Origin: an uncultured Coprococcus sp.
Lineage (GTDB): Bacteria; Bacillota_A; Clostridia; Lachnospirales; Lachnospiraceae
NCBI GenBank assembly: GCA_900767685.1
Contig: CAAGAB010000074.1
Coordinates: 1 to 61,890, forward strand
Direction of reading: 5' to 3'
Length of the DNA stretch: 61,890 nucleotides
The position numbers and the translations under genes were made by a program. This document shows positions 28,048-37,032 of the stretch, one piece after another. Within the stretch, counting starts at the first letter, position 1. Each line of letters begins with the position of its first letter. The notes beneath the pieces were generated by a model. It saw only the letters and a list, made by a program, of their open reading frames with translations, was not told the DNA's origin and ran no database searches.

Positions 28048-29784
28048 ATGTTATTTATCAAAAAGAAAGCAAAGGATGCAGAGATACTCGCAGCAAAGGC
28101 TGCAGAGGAGACAAAGGCTGCTGAGGAAGTTCAGGAAGCGCCAAAGATTGAATTTGTAAAGTGTCCTAAGTGTGGAAAAGAAGTTGAGAAGGAAAGAGTT
28201 AAGAACGCAAAGTACATCTGTTACGAGTGTGGCTCTTACTTTAGGGTAAAGACCAAGAACAGAATAAAGATGGTCACAGATCCTAAGTCATTCGAGCCGT
28301 GGTTCGAGGATATGCCAAGCTCAAATCCTCTCGGAACTGAGGGATATGAGGAGAAAGTCGCAGCTGCACAGGCGAAGACAAACCTCAAAGAAGCTGTTAC
28401 TATAGGAAAGGCAACCATCAATGGTGAGCCTGCTGTGATTGGTGTGTGCGATGCCAGATTCCTTATGAGCAGCATGGGATACGTAGTCGGTGAGAAGATA
28501 GCGAGAGCAGTTGAGAGAGCGACAGAGGAGAGACTTCCGGTATTTATGTTCTGCTGTTCAGGCGGTGCACGTATGCAGGAGGGAATCATTTCTCTGATGC
28601 AGATGGCAAAGACATCAGCTGCATTCAAGAAACATTCAGATGCAGGTCTTTTGTATGTATCGATCCTTACTGATCCTACTACAGGTGGTGTGACAGCCAG
28701 CTTTGCAATGCTTGGAGATATCATCCTTGGTGAGCCAGGCGCCCTTGTTGGATTTGCAGGACCTAGAGTTATAAAGCAGACTATAGGTCAGGAGCTGCCT
28801 GAGGGATTCCAGAGATCAGAGTTTCTTGTAGAGCATGGAATCATAGACGGTATAATCACAAGAGATAAGATGAAGGATACCATGTATGAGCTTATAGTTA
28901 CACATAAGCAGAGACAGGGATATGCGAACTTTGATCAGGCTGACGGTGATGAGAAGTTTGATATCAGCGAGATCTTGAAGGAGAGACTTAAGGATGACGA
29001 GCCAAAGACTCCATGGGAGAAGCTCAGAGGTGCACGTCAGATGAGCAGACCATCGGGATTTGATTATGTGAAGTATATCTGTGATGATTTCCGCGAGATC
29101 CATGGAGACAGAACAATGAACGATGACAGAGCTATCGTAGGTGGTATCGGTCATATAGATGGACAGCCTGTAACTGTTATATCACAGGTTAAGGGTGCGT
29201 CCATGGCTGAGTGCATGGAGAGGAACTTTGGTATGCCGCTTCCGGATGGCTATAGAAAGGCTCTTCGTCTGATGAAACAGGCAGAGAAGTTTGGCAGACC
29301 GATAATAACATTTGTAAATACACCTGGTGCGTTCTGCGGACTTGAGGCAGAAGAGAGAGGAATGGGTGAGGCAATAGCAAGGAATCTCTATGAGATGTCA
29401 TCACTCAAGGTTCCAGTTCTCTGTATCCTTATCGGAGAAGGCGGCAGTGGCGGTGCGCTTGCGCTTGCAGTTGGCAATGAGGTATGGATGCTTGAGAATG
29501 CAACATATTCCATTCTTTCGCCGGAGGGATATGCGTCTATTCTCTGGAAGGACAGCAACAGAGCTGAGGAGGCTGCAGAGGTTATGCAGATCACAGCTCA
29601 GGATCTCAAGAGACTGAACGTTATCGAACAGGTCGTACCGGAATATGGCGGAGCAGATGATGACTCAGTTCCATATATAGGCAAGTACCTCAAGATGAAT
29701 ATTAAGGAATTCCTGAAGAAATATTCAGATAAAACTCCTGAGGAGATCGCACAGGACAGATATGACAGATTCAGAAATCTTTAA
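28048..29784 (+). CDS. accDA: Fused acetyl-CoA carboxylase carboxyltransferase, beta-alpha (AccD-AccA)
   Basis: One 578-residue chain carries both carboxyltransferase subunits that transfer CO2 from carboxybiotin to acetyl-CoA to give malonyl-CoA. A charged Ala/Glu-rich leader (about 8-32) is followed by the AccD zinc ribbon with Cys39, Cys42, Cys58 and Cys61, [10 protein letters not shown] and the AccD core to about residue 290, a short linker, and then AccA from about 310 ([45 protein letters not shown]). No stop or frameshift separates the halves. A hairpin terminator follows at about 29817. Confidence 0.95.
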   Translation: MLFIKKKAKDAEILAAKAAEETKAAEEVQEAPKIEFVKCPKCGKEVEKERVKNAKYICYECGSYFRVKTKNRIKMVTDPKSFEPWFEDMPSSNPLGTEGYEEKVAAAQAKTNLKEAVTIGKATINGEPAVIGVCDARFLMSSMGYVVGEKIARAVERATEERLPVFMFCCSGGARMQEGIISLMQMAKTSAAFKKHSDAGLLYVSILTDPTTGGVTASFAMLGDIILGEPGALVGFAGPRVIKQTIGQELPEGFQRSEFLVEHGIIDGIITRDKMKDTMYELIVTHKQRQGYANFDQADGDEKFDISEILKERLKDDEPKTPWEKLRGARQMSRPSGFDYVKYICDDFREIHGDRTMNDDRAIVGGIGHIDGQPVTVISQVKGASMAECMERNFGMPLPDGYRKALRLMKQAEKFGRPIITFVNTPGAFCGLEAEERGMGEAIARNLYEMSSLKVPVLCILIGEGGSGGALALAVGNEVWMLENATYSILSPEGYASILWKDSNRAEEAAEVMQITAQDLKRLNVIEQVVPEYGGADDDSVPYIGKYLKMNIKEFLKKYSDKTPEEIAQDRYDRFRNL

Positions 29785-29816
29785 TTATTTATAGATATAT
29801 TTATAAAGAGATATTC

Positions 29817-29863
29817 AAGGCATTTTCTAAGTGAGAATTTATCTTGCTGGGGAATGCCTTTTA
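29817..29863 (+). terminator. Rho-independent terminator after accDA
   Basis: AAGGCATT at 29817-29824 pairs with AATGCCTT at 29853-29860, extended by G-T pairs, followed by TTATT. Confidence 0.65.
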
Positions 29864-29949
29864 TTCATGCATGTATTGAAGAACCCCGCTTTTTTTGGTA
29901 CACTCTAGTATATATGGCTTCAAAGCTGGCATGAATTGGAGGATGGTTT

Positions 29950-30993
29950 ATGAAAAAACAGATGAAAGTGACTTTGATCGTGATAGTTGCGGCGATAATT
30001 GTAGCGGCAGCTATATATATTGTCAGATATATTAAGAGTGGTAATGATCTGCTGACACCGGTTGGCACAAGGGCAGAGTTTGTTGGTGATACGGACAAGT
30101 ATCCGTCTATGCTCAGCACAAAGGGAGTGCAGATAGTGAATGCAGAAGGCGAGCAGGTTGTGCTAAAGGGCGTCATGGTTCCTGAATCCCATAGATTATA
30201 TGATGAGAAGAAATTTGATGAAGATTTCTATAAGAAAGTATTTGATATGGGCGGAAATGTTATCAGAGTTCCAGTTGATCCTGCGGAGTACAAGAATGAT
30301 GATTATTACATGTGGAGATATCTGGACAGGATAGTCACCTGGGCAGGAGAAAATGGCAAATATGTTATTATTGACTGGGATTATACGGGCAATCCTATCG
30401 ATGGCAGCGGAGATGAGATGCCAGACATTTCAGAGAACCCGCTTGATTATTCGGCAGAGTTTTGGAAGAATACAGCTGAGTACTTCAAGAATACTCCAAA
30501 TGTCATCTTTGAGATATATAACGAGCCGGTTGGAATGAGCGACTCCGAGTGGAAGAGATGTGCGGACAGCCTTATAGGAGTCATCAGGGATGCAGGCGCG
30601 AAGCAGCTCATCATAGTTGGAAGTCCGGATTATTGTTATGATCTTAGATGGCTCGATGAACTTGGCGAGACAAACAACAACACAGCATTTGCAGTACATG
30701 TATATCCTGACAAGGTATTCTGGCAGAAGTTTATTTCCGGATATGTGACGAGCTATCCTATCATAGTAACTGAGTGGGGATATACGGATGACGATGTGAA
30801 AGCGAAGAATGAGAAGCTAAAGGGAACGAGGAATGTCTTTGGAATAAAGTTTTCTTCGTATCTGAAGAAGCATAATATTGGCTGGGTAGCGAGCAGCTAT
30901 GATTATAAGACAGAACCGTCGATGTTCATAAAGGCCTACAAGAATAAGACCAAGTGGGGAGAGTTCGTTGCAGAGCTGTTAAGCGAAGAGTAA
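29950..30993 (+). CDS. Membrane-anchored glycoside hydrolase family 5 (endoglucanase-like)
   Basis: The 347-residue protein has a basic N-terminus and one membrane segment (about 7-26) without an obvious cleavage site, so the catalytic domain is probably tethered outside. The GH5 TIM-barrel signs are VIRVPVDPAEY, the acid/base Glu192 in EIYNEP, AVHVYP and the nucleophile Glu275 in VTEWGY. The fold suggests cleavage of beta-1,4-linked glucans or mannans; substrate is not fixed by sequence. No carbohydrate-binding module is present. GGAGG lies 7 bases before the ATG. It sits between fatty acid genes with no obvious functional link. Confidence 0.85.
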   Translation: MKKQMKVTLIVIVAAIIVAAAIYIVRYIKSGNDLLTPVGTRAEFVGDTDKYPSMLSTKGVQIVNAEGEQVVLKGVMVPESHRLYDEKKFDEDFYKKVFDMGGNVIRVPVDPAEYKNDDYYMWRYLDRIVTWAGENGKYVIIDWDYTGNPIDGSGDEMPDISENPLDYSAEFWKNTAEYFKNTPNVIFEIYNEPVGMSDSEWKRCADSLIGVIRDAGAKQLIIVGSPDYCYDLRWLDELGETNNNTAFAVHVYPDKVFWQKFISGYVTSYPIIVTEWGYTDDDVKAKNEKLKGTRNVFGIKFSSYLKKHNIGWVASSYDYKTEPSMFIKAYKNKTKWGEFVAELLSEE

Positions 30994-31111
30994 TAAAACG
31001 AAAAGATATCCGGGATATGAGATCGTGAGATATACAGTAGATAGAATTGATGAATATCGAAATATAAATCGAAATAAAGACTGAAAAGATTTACTAAGGG
31101 AGAATAAATTA

Positions 31112-32074
31112 ATGGCAATAAGAATAATGGGAACAGGCAGCTGTCTGGCAGAGAGAGAAGTATCCAATGACGAGTTATCAAAGTATGTAGATACATCAGA
31201 TGAGTGGATATCTTCCAGAACAGGAATCAAGAACAGAAGGATAGCTGTGACGGAGACTACGACCAGCATGGCAACTGGGGCTGCGTTGAAGGCTCTTGAG
31301 ATGGCAGGAAAGGCCGCTGAGGATGTGGAACTTATAATTCTTGCTACGGTGACACCGGATTATTATACGCCAAGCGGGGCATGCCAGGTGCAGGCAGCTA
31401 TAGGTGCTGATAAGGCAATTGCTTTTGATGTGAATGCTGCATGTTCTGGATTCGTATTTGCACTGAATGTTGCGAAGATGTATATTGAAACTGGATTCGT
31501 GAAGAATGCTTTGGTGATAGGTTCGGAGACATTGTCCAAGATCCTTGACTGGAACGACAGGGGCACATGCGTGCTGTTCGGCGACGGTGCAGGAGCTGCG
31601 TATGTAGAGGAGTCTGACAAGGGAATAATAAGCATTGTTCAAGGTTCCATAGGCAAGAAAGGTATGGTGCTCAACTGCGAGAGCAGAAAGACCAACAATC
31701 TGTTTATAAATGAAGAGGTAAAGCCTGACTATCTGTATATGGATGGACAGGAGGTATATAAGTTTGCGGTCAGACAGTGTCCAAAGTGCCTTGTTGAGGC
31801 ACTTGACAAGGCTGGCATGACGGCGGAAGATGTGGACTATTTCGTACTTCATCAGGCAAATGTAAGGATTATAGAGTCGGTTGCCAAGAGACTCAAGGCG
31901 CCGCTTGAGAAGTTCCCTACAACACTTGACTACACAGGCAATATGTCGGCTGCAAGCGTTCCTGTACTTCTTGATCAGCTTGTCAGAGAGCATGGACTGA
32001 AGCGTGGTGACAAGATCGCCATGTCTGCATTTGGCGCAGGACTCACATACGGCGCAGTTGTCATGGAGTGGTAG
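31112..32074 (+). CDS. fabH: 3-oxoacyl-[ACP] synthase III (FabH)
   Basis: FabH starts fatty-acid synthesis by condensing acetyl- or branched acyl-CoA with malonyl-ACP. The 320-residue protein shows the Cys-His-Asn triad: Cys111 in NAACSGFVFAL, His in VLHQANVRI and Asn in TGNMSAASVP. The TSDEWISSRTGIKNRR start region and the final SAFGAGLTYGAVVMEW are standard. AAGGGAG is 9 bases before the ATG. Its stop is separated by a single base from the stop of the convergent YgjP-type gene, with no room for a terminator between them. Confidence 0.95.
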   Translation: MAIRIMGTGSCLAEREVSNDELSKYVDTSDEWISSRTGIKNRRIAVTETTTSMATGAALKALEMAGKAAEDVELIILATVTPDYYTPSGACQVQAAIGADKAIAFDVNAACSGFVFALNVAKMYIETGFVKNALVIGSETLSKILDWNDRGTCVLFGDGAGAAYVEESDKGIISIVQGSIGKKGMVLNCESRKTNNLFINEEVKPDYLYMDGQEVYKFAVRQCPKCLVEALDKAGMTAEDVDYFVLHQANVRIIESVAKRLKAPLEKFPTTLDYTGNMSAASVPVLLDQLVREHGLKRGDKIAMSAFGAGLTYGAVVMEW

Positions 32075-32075
32075 G

Positions 32076-32648
32076 TCAGCAGCTGTACTGCCTCAATTCT
32101 TTTCGCAGTTCCTTGTAGTTGGGGAGAACCTTCTCCACCTCAGCCCAGAACGATGGCGAGTGGTTCATCTGCTTTCTGTGGCAGAGTTCGTGTACCACAA
32201 CATAGTCAATGAGTTCGGGGGTGGTTGCCATGAGCATGCAGTTGAAATTCAGGTTGCCCGATGAACTGCAGCTTCCCCATCTTGTCTTCTGATGGCGGAT
32301 GGTTATGCGACCGTATGTCACGCCGATGATTGGCGCGAAGTGTTTTACACGCTCAGGTATGACGATCGAGGCATTCTGAGCCAGCGTGGCAAGTTCCGAG
32401 TCTGAAAGAGGTTTGCGGGATGTGTCTGCTGCCTGATTTTCTAGCCGTTTCCGCATAATGGCGAGGTGGTCGGTTATCCATTTATTTTTAGATATCACAA
32501 ATGCCCGAATCTGCGAATCGGGCATTTTTTGTGGTGCCCTGACCTTTATCTGCCGGTCTGGGCTAATCTCTATGCATATTGATTTCCTATTGCTTCGGAT
32601 CACGGTATATTCAAGGTGATCGAAGTTCTGTGTATGGTTGTTATCCAT
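32076..32648 (-). CDS. YgjP-type (DUF45) putative metalloprotease
   Basis: The 190-residue protein has the N-terminal beta region typical of the family (YTVIRSNRKSICIEISPDRQIKVRAP), the TRWGSCSSSGNLNFN motif and a zincin-like HELCHRKQMNHSPSFW with a following Glu-rich helix (VEKVLPNYKELRKEL). HExxH here reads HELCH, giving two metal ligands and the catalytic Glu, with the second His-containing helix (HSPSFW) completing the site. The biological role is unknown. AGGAA lies upstream of the ATG. It ends head-to-head with fabH. Confidence 0.85.
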   Translation of the reverse strand: MDNNHTQNFDHLEYTVIRSNRKSICIEISPDRQIKVRAPQKMPDSQIRAFVISKNKWITDHLAIMRKRLENQAADTSRKPLSDSELATLAQNASIVIPERVKHFAPIIGVTYGRITIRHQKTRWGSCSSSGNLNFNCMLMATTPELIDYVVVHELCHRKQMNHSPSFWAEVEKVLPNYKELRKELRQYSC

Positions 32649-32715
32649 GATAAATTCCTGTTTATAGAAATATTTTGCAAGTTTTATGATTTATATCGGG
32701 GCTATAAGACCGATT

Positions 32716-34071
32716 TTACCTCTCGTCTATAGGCACGTAAGGCTTTGGCTCCACAAGGCTTGGATAAGCAGGTCTCATAATCTTGTAGCTGTTGACAAGT
32801 TCCTCCATACGGTGAGCACTCCAGCCGACCACGCGGCCGATGGCGAACAGTGGTGTGTACAAGGCGTAAGGAATCTTGAGCATCTTGTAAAGAAGACCAC
32901 AGTAATAGTCGATATTTATACATACACCCTTGTATATCTTGCGTTCCTCGGCGATGACTTCAGGGGCGACTCTTTCAATGAGTTCGTAGAGTTTGAATTC
33001 ATCTTTTTCGTGCTTTTCTTCGGCGAGCTTTTCCACATATTCCTTTATGATTATGGCACGCGGGTCTGAGAGTGAGTAGATTGGCTGTCCCATTCCATAC
33101 ACTATTCCTGATCTGTCAAATGCTTCACCTCTGACAATCTTTCTGATGTATTCTCTGATCTGTGCTTCATCCGTGACGTCCTCAACATTGCTGTGGATAT
33201 TCTTCATCATCTCCATCACCTTGAGATCTCCTCCTCCGTTGAGAGGTCCTTTGAGGGAACACAGGGCAGCCGCAATTGTTGCATATGTGTCAGATCCAGA
33301 TGAGGTTACAACTCTGGTTGTGAATGTGGAATTACTTCCACCACCGTGCTCCATATGGAGAACAAGCGCAAGATCGAGAACCTTGGCCTCAAGCTGGGTA
33401 TATGTTCTGTCTGAACGGAGCATGCTCAGTATGTTCTCAGCAAATGAGAGCTCTGGGTCAGGCTTGTGTATGTAGCAGCTCTTACCCAGTTCGTAATGCC
33501 TGTATCCTTGGAATGAATACACGGCAAGACGAGGAAATACGCTTATTATCATAAGACATTGCTGGAGAACGTTATCCAGAGATATATCAGTCTCTGATTT
33601 GTCGTATGATCCGAGGGCGAGGATACTTTTCGTCATGTTTGATATGATATCCTTTGTAGGATTCTTCATGATCACATCCTGGATAAAATTGTGGGGAAGA
33701 TCATATGCAAGATTGAGCACCTGCTTAAACTTTGCGAGCTCATCTGCATCTGGGAGCTTGCCAAATAATAGCAGATATGTACATTCCTCAAATCCATATC
33801 TGTTTTCAGATATAAATCCGTTTATGAGTTGGCGTATCTCGTATCCTCTATAGAAAAGTTCACCGTCTATTGGTATAAGTTCGTCGCAGTTCGGCTTGTA
33901 AGCCCGACTTAAAGATATGTTGGTGATTCCTGCGTTGATCCCTATACCGTTTAGGTCGCGAAGACCGCGCTTTACACCGTATTCTTCGTAGAGATTATTG
34001 TCTATTGAATCACTCTCTACGCATAGTCCTACGCGGGCTTTTGTAAATGAACTAAGGTTATTGATTGACAT
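32716..34071 (-). CDS. Citrate synthase homologue with substituted catalytic histidine
   Basis: The 451-residue protein has the length and order of clostridial citrate/2-methylcitrate synthases: LVLHMEHGGGSNSTFTTRVV (first catalytic His region, His239/His242), LKGPLNGGGDLKVMEMM, GIVYGMGQPIYSLSDPRA (Asp336) and the C-terminal GWSAHRMEEL and MRPAYPSLV. In active enzymes the second motif reads GPxHGG, with a His that activates oxaloacetate; here it is Asn278 (codon AAC at 33238-33240). A second conserved His (GxGHxVY) is Gln329. Fold, oligomerisation and one His are kept, so it may be an inactive or altered-activity paralogue. AAAGGAG precedes the ATG. Confidence 0.8.
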   Translation of the reverse strand: MSINNLSSFTKARVGLCVESDSIDNNLYEEYGVKRGLRDLNGIGINAGITNISLSRAYKPNCDELIPIDGELFYRGYEIRQLINGFISENRYGFEECTYLLLFGKLPDADELAKFKQVLNLAYDLPHNFIQDVIMKNPTKDIISNMTKSILALGSYDKSETDISLDNVLQQCLMIISVFPRLAVYSFQGYRHYELGKSCYIHKPDPELSFAENILSMLRSDRTYTQLEAKVLDLALVLHMEHGGGSNSTFTTRVVTSSGSDTYATIAAALCSLKGPLNGGGDLKVMEMMKNIHSNVEDVTDEAQIREYIRKIVRGEAFDRSGIVYGMGQPIYSLSDPRAIIIKEYVEKLAEEKHEKDEFKLYELIERVAPEVIAEERKIYKGVCINIDYYCGLLYKMLKIPYALYTPLFAIGRVVGWSAHRMEELVNSYKIMRPAYPSLVEPKPYVPIDER

Positions 34072-34111
34072 AAAAATGCTCCTTTCGAGTAAACTTACTG
34101 TAAATTATCGC

Positions 34112-34151
34112 ACTTATTTGCTTCTATTGCAACTTATTTGCTGTCATTGCA
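34112..34151. repeat. Tandem 20-bp repeat in the divergent region upstream of the citrate synthase homologue
   Basis: Two adjacent 20-base copies (34112-34131 and 34132-34151), each starting ACTTATTTGCT and ending ATTGCA, differ at four positions. They lie 40-80 bases upstream of the reverse-strand gene and 90-130 bases upstream of the forward gene, where a regulator might bind. Confidence 0.6.
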
Positions 34152-34241
34152 ATGTGAAATGATTGTATGCATGGGAATTATTATGTATAATGGATAAATA
34201 AATGTGTTGCGGTACGTGGGAGCCGCGGAGGAGGCATAAAT

Positions 34242-35159
34242 TTGGAAGATAAAGAAAGTAAAGCTGATAATAGTAAAGTACGTGACAGTAAAGTGCGTGA
34301 TAGAGAAATACGTGTAGATAGATCGACAATGAACAGATCAGATACGACAGGAAACAGACAGCGTAGCCGATCAGCAAGCTCAAGACCTCAAAGTGCAACT
34401 GCTGTTCAGAGAACAAGGACCAGTATAGGAAGACCGCTGGACAAGGAGAAGACACGGGGAGAACATCCTGCGAAGGGCACACAGAGCAGGACGGTGCGCC
34501 CATCCAATGCGGTCCATACATCCGGTGCGAAGAGTAATAGCGGTGTCAAAAGGAGTGATTCAAAGACTCATTCAAAGACTTATAAAAAAAACAATAAAAA
34601 GAAAAACAATGTAAGATTAAACCCTAAGACAGTTATTCCGGCAGCGATCATATTGGGAATCCTTCTAGCCCTGGTGATAACGCTTATAATGAGAGCAAGC
34701 TTGCTCAAAGTTCATCAGATTTCACAGGATTACAATATGGGGGATACATTTGATATAAAGAACTTTTTTGAAGCGTCAAGTGTAGATACTTATATCGAGT
34801 GCGATTCAAATGATTTTGTACCAGATAAGCTGGGAAAGTATAAAGTAAAATTCACAGTCAGAAGAGGAAAGCTGTCCAGCAGGAAAACAGCAAAGATAAA
34901 TGTGGTGGATGAGGTTAATCCTTACATATCTGGTCCGGATGAAATAGAAGTTAAGGTGGGACAGGATATAAATTGGAGTGATTATTATACTGTTACAGAT
35001 GCTGATCCTGATATTCAGAGCAAGCTCACTTCGGTGAAAGACTTGGACACAGGAAAGGCAAGAGCCGTAAATGCGACACTGACGGTCACAGATTGGGCAG
35101 GCAATACTGCATCAAAGAATGTAACCGTAGTGGTTACTGATGGAGACGTAGCTAATTAA
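34242..35159 (+). CDS. Type II-oriented membrane protein with extracellular Ig-like domains
   Basis: A TTG start is proposed because GGAGGAGG lies 7-10 bases upstream. The 305-residue product has an Arg/Lys/Ser-rich cytoplasmic N-terminal region of about 125 residues of low complexity, one membrane segment (about 130-150: VIPAAIILGILLALVITLIM) and an outside part of about 150 residues with two beta-sandwich-like units (GDTFDIKNFFEA...DKLGKYKVKFTV, then NPYISGPDEIEVKVGQDINWSDYYTV...VTDWAGNTASKNVTVVV), resembling DUF5011/Ig-like modules. No catalytic motif. Probably a cell-surface structural protein. Divergent from the citrate synthase homologue. Confidence 0.65.
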   Translation: MEDKESKADNSKVRDSKVRDREIRVDRSTMNRSDTTGNRQRSRSASSRPQSATAVQRTRTSIGRPLDKEKTRGEHPAKGTQSRTVRPSNAVHTSGAKSNSGVKRSDSKTHSKTYKKNNKKKNNVRLNPKTVIPAAIILGILLALVITLIMRASLLKVHQISQDYNMGDTFDIKNFFEASSVDTYIECDSNDFVPDKLGKYKVKFTVRRGKLSSRKTAKINVVDEVNPYISGPDEIEVKVGQDINWSDYYTVTDADPDIQSKLTSVKDLDTGKARAVNATLTVTDWAGNTASKNVTVVVTDGDVAN

Positions 35160-35163
35160 ATAC

Positions 35164-35239
35164 AAAAAGTGCATTGCACATCGGTTCCGATATATTGGGA
35201 TTATTCCAAATGCCGTATAGATGTGCAATGCACTTTTTT
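35164..35239. terminator. Bidirectional terminator between the Ig-like and pseudo-transglutaminase genes
   Basis: Perfect 18-bp arms 35164-35181 and 35221-35238, with A tract before and T tract after, around a 39-base loop that has further internal pairing. Confidence 0.85.
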
Positions 35240-35268
35240 ATGCTTTTATATTTCTTATTGTTCTGTAT

Positions 35269-36543
35269 TTATGAAAGAGGCGGCTTTCTGAGCTCGTCGT
35301 CAAGCTCAGAATTGTCGACCACAGTTGTTTTTGTTTTTTTGACCTTATCTTTTTTCTTACTCTTGGTTTTTTTGCGAATATTCTTAAAGAAAGATACGAT
35401 AAGTAAGAGTATGACACCGACGCTTATCAAAACGACGGAGAGGCCATATCTGTCAAGTATCATGTCTAAAAAGTTGTAACTGGACTTTTCCCATAATCCA
35501 TCAGCTTCGAGATCCTGTTGAACCCTCGTGAGACAATATTCTGTGCCGTTGCAAGATGGAATTCCAGGGACTCTGTCTGGGATGGCAGTCAGGTTAGAAG
35601 CCTGCGAATCCGTAATGTTGAAGTACTTGTATGACAGTGCCTCTTTGCCAGTGGTGGTAACAGGATCGTCAAGACCAAGGTTTATGAGATACCATTCCCC
35701 GCCGAGATATACTGCATTCCATGCACAGTTGTTAATGTAGTTCTCATCTTTTAATTTCTTTTGTGTTTCTGCTGAATCATCGAGAAGATCAGAATTCTGT
35801 CCCTCAATATATATGCAAGGTACATCAATATAATCCATTACAGCTTTAAATGCTTTGGCGTAGCCGTATGTAACTGCTTTCAGGTATTGCGAACTGAAAA
35901 CACCGTCTGCTGTGTATGCATATATGTTATCATTATTCTTGCTTGTAATATTGTCTGCATAATAGACTTTGTTGATGATGGCATTGTGGATCAGATATAC
36001 CTTTTCATAATCCTTTGCGTTTTCACTTAGTGTAGCTGCGTAAGTTTTTACTGCAAGGTCAAAATTGTTGACATACACCATTCGCGAGTCGCCATTGGCA
36101 TACAGTGAATAACATTCAACTGTCAGCAACTGGAATTTTAATTCTCCGGATGAAGATGCCTTACATTCGTAGCTGTCAGACATCCAAAAATATTCCGGAT
36201 GATCGGCCAAAACCGCGTTCATAACCTGGCGAAGACCATCGTTACCGATAACTTCCCAGTCTTTATTGCTTATCGACAGTGTAAATGCTGTGTAATACCC
36301 ACCATCCTGATATTGTGCGGTCTGGTTTGACGAGTTAAATGCAGCAGCGGCTTCGTTGATCTGATTATATACAGTTCTGTATGCACTGTTGTCAAACTGA
36401 TCATAATAATAAGTCTTGCCGTTTATCTTGCCAGATCCAGAACTGCTATTTGTCGTATCTCCCTTATCAGCAGCGTATGCTGTATTGACAAATGGCAGAA
36501 TCATGATGAGGGTGAGCAGAAATGCTACTAACTTCTTTTTCAT
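35269..36543 (-). CDS. Secreted, membrane-anchored transglutaminase-like protein lacking the whole catalytic triad
   Basis: I choose the ATG ending at 36543 (AAGGAG upstream); a GTG four codons earlier sits almost on the ribosome site. The 424-residue protein has a signal peptide (cleavage near AYAA, residue 25), an outside region with a transglutaminase-like core (about 180-295), a C-terminal membrane segment (about 367-386) and a Lys-rich cytoplasmic tail. In active relatives the core reads GVCEGYAKAF, HAWN and WYLVDxTWDDP. Here these are AVTYGYAKAF (Thr225), CAWNAVYLGGEWY (Cys273) and INLGLDDP (Asn288), so Cys, His and Asp are all replaced while the surrounding residues are kept. It is most likely a non-catalytic surface protein. 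Confidence 0.75.
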   Translation of the reverse strand: MKKKLVAFLLTLIMILPFVNTAYAADKGDTTNSSSGSGKINGKTYYYDQFDNSAYRTVYNQINEAAAAFNSSNQTAQYQDGGYYTAFTLSISNKDWEVIGNDGLRQVMNAVLADHPEYFWMSDSYECKASSSGELKFQLLTVECYSLYANGDSRMVYVNNFDLAVKTYAATLSENAKDYEKVYLIHNAIINKVYYADNITSKNNDNIYAYTADGVFSSQYLKAVTYGYAKAFKAVMDYIDVPCIYIEGQNSDLLDDSAETQKKLKDENYINNCAWNAVYLGGEWYLINLGLDDPVTTTGKEALSYKYFNITDSQASNLTAIPDRVPGIPSCNGTEYCLTRVQQDLEADGLWEKSSYNFLDMILDRYGLSVVLISVGVILLLIVSFFKNIRKKTKSKKKDKVKKTKTTVVDNSELDDELRKPPLS

Positions 36544-36762
36544 AACTGGAAACACACTCCTTCTTTTTCTTGAGGAAATCCCTTAATATACTTCTTTCAA
36601 TAATATCACATTATGACAGTTATTACCAGTTAGAAACATGGTTAATTAAGTGAAACTGATAGATTTTTAGACCGGGCACGTGTATAATAAAAATACTTTT
36701 GCGGATAACATGAGAAAAGTGCTTTTGAGAGCAATTCTCATAGAAGATTAAGGAGGATTGAA

Positions 36763-36939
36763 ATGGCTTCCAGTTGTGATATGTGTGCTCACTATGTATA
36801 TGATGAAGAAGATGATTTCTCTGAGTGCCTGGTGAATATGGATGAGGATGACTTTGCCAGATTTATTGCCAGAGGATATGATAACTGCCCTTATTTTCAG
36901 TTGGATGATGAGTATAAGATAGTGAGACATCAGATGTGA
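36763..36939 (+). CDS. 58-residue Cys-containing miniprotein, DUF6472-like
   Basis: AGGAGG lies 7 bases before ATG 36763 and a strong terminator follows 25 bases after the stop, so this short frame is a real gene. The product starts MASSCDMCAHYVYDEEDD, then ECLVNMDEDDFARF and NCPYFQLDDEYKIVRHQM. Four Cys (5, 8, 22 and 42) in a CxxC...C...C pattern suggest metal binding. It closely fits the DUF6472 pattern of Lachnospiraceae; function unknown. A TATAAT-like box is found near 36681 in the upstream region. Confidence 0.8.
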   Translation: MASSCDMCAHYVYDEEDDFSECLVNMDEDDFARFIARGYDNCPYFQLDDEYKIVRHQM

Positions 36940-36963
36940 TGTTATATAATCCAGAAATGAGAT

Positions 36964-37012
36964 ACCCCGGAATGTGAACAGTGATTTTCTGTGTACATTC
37001 CGGGGTGTTTTA
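36964..37012. terminator. Bidirectional terminator after the miniprotein gene
   Basis: A perfect 12-bp stem pairs 36964-36975 with 36995-37006, followed by GTTTTAT. The next gene (ABC-F) ends from the other side at 37033. Confidence 0.8.
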
Positions 37013-37032
37013 TGTTGATTGCAGATCTGCAG

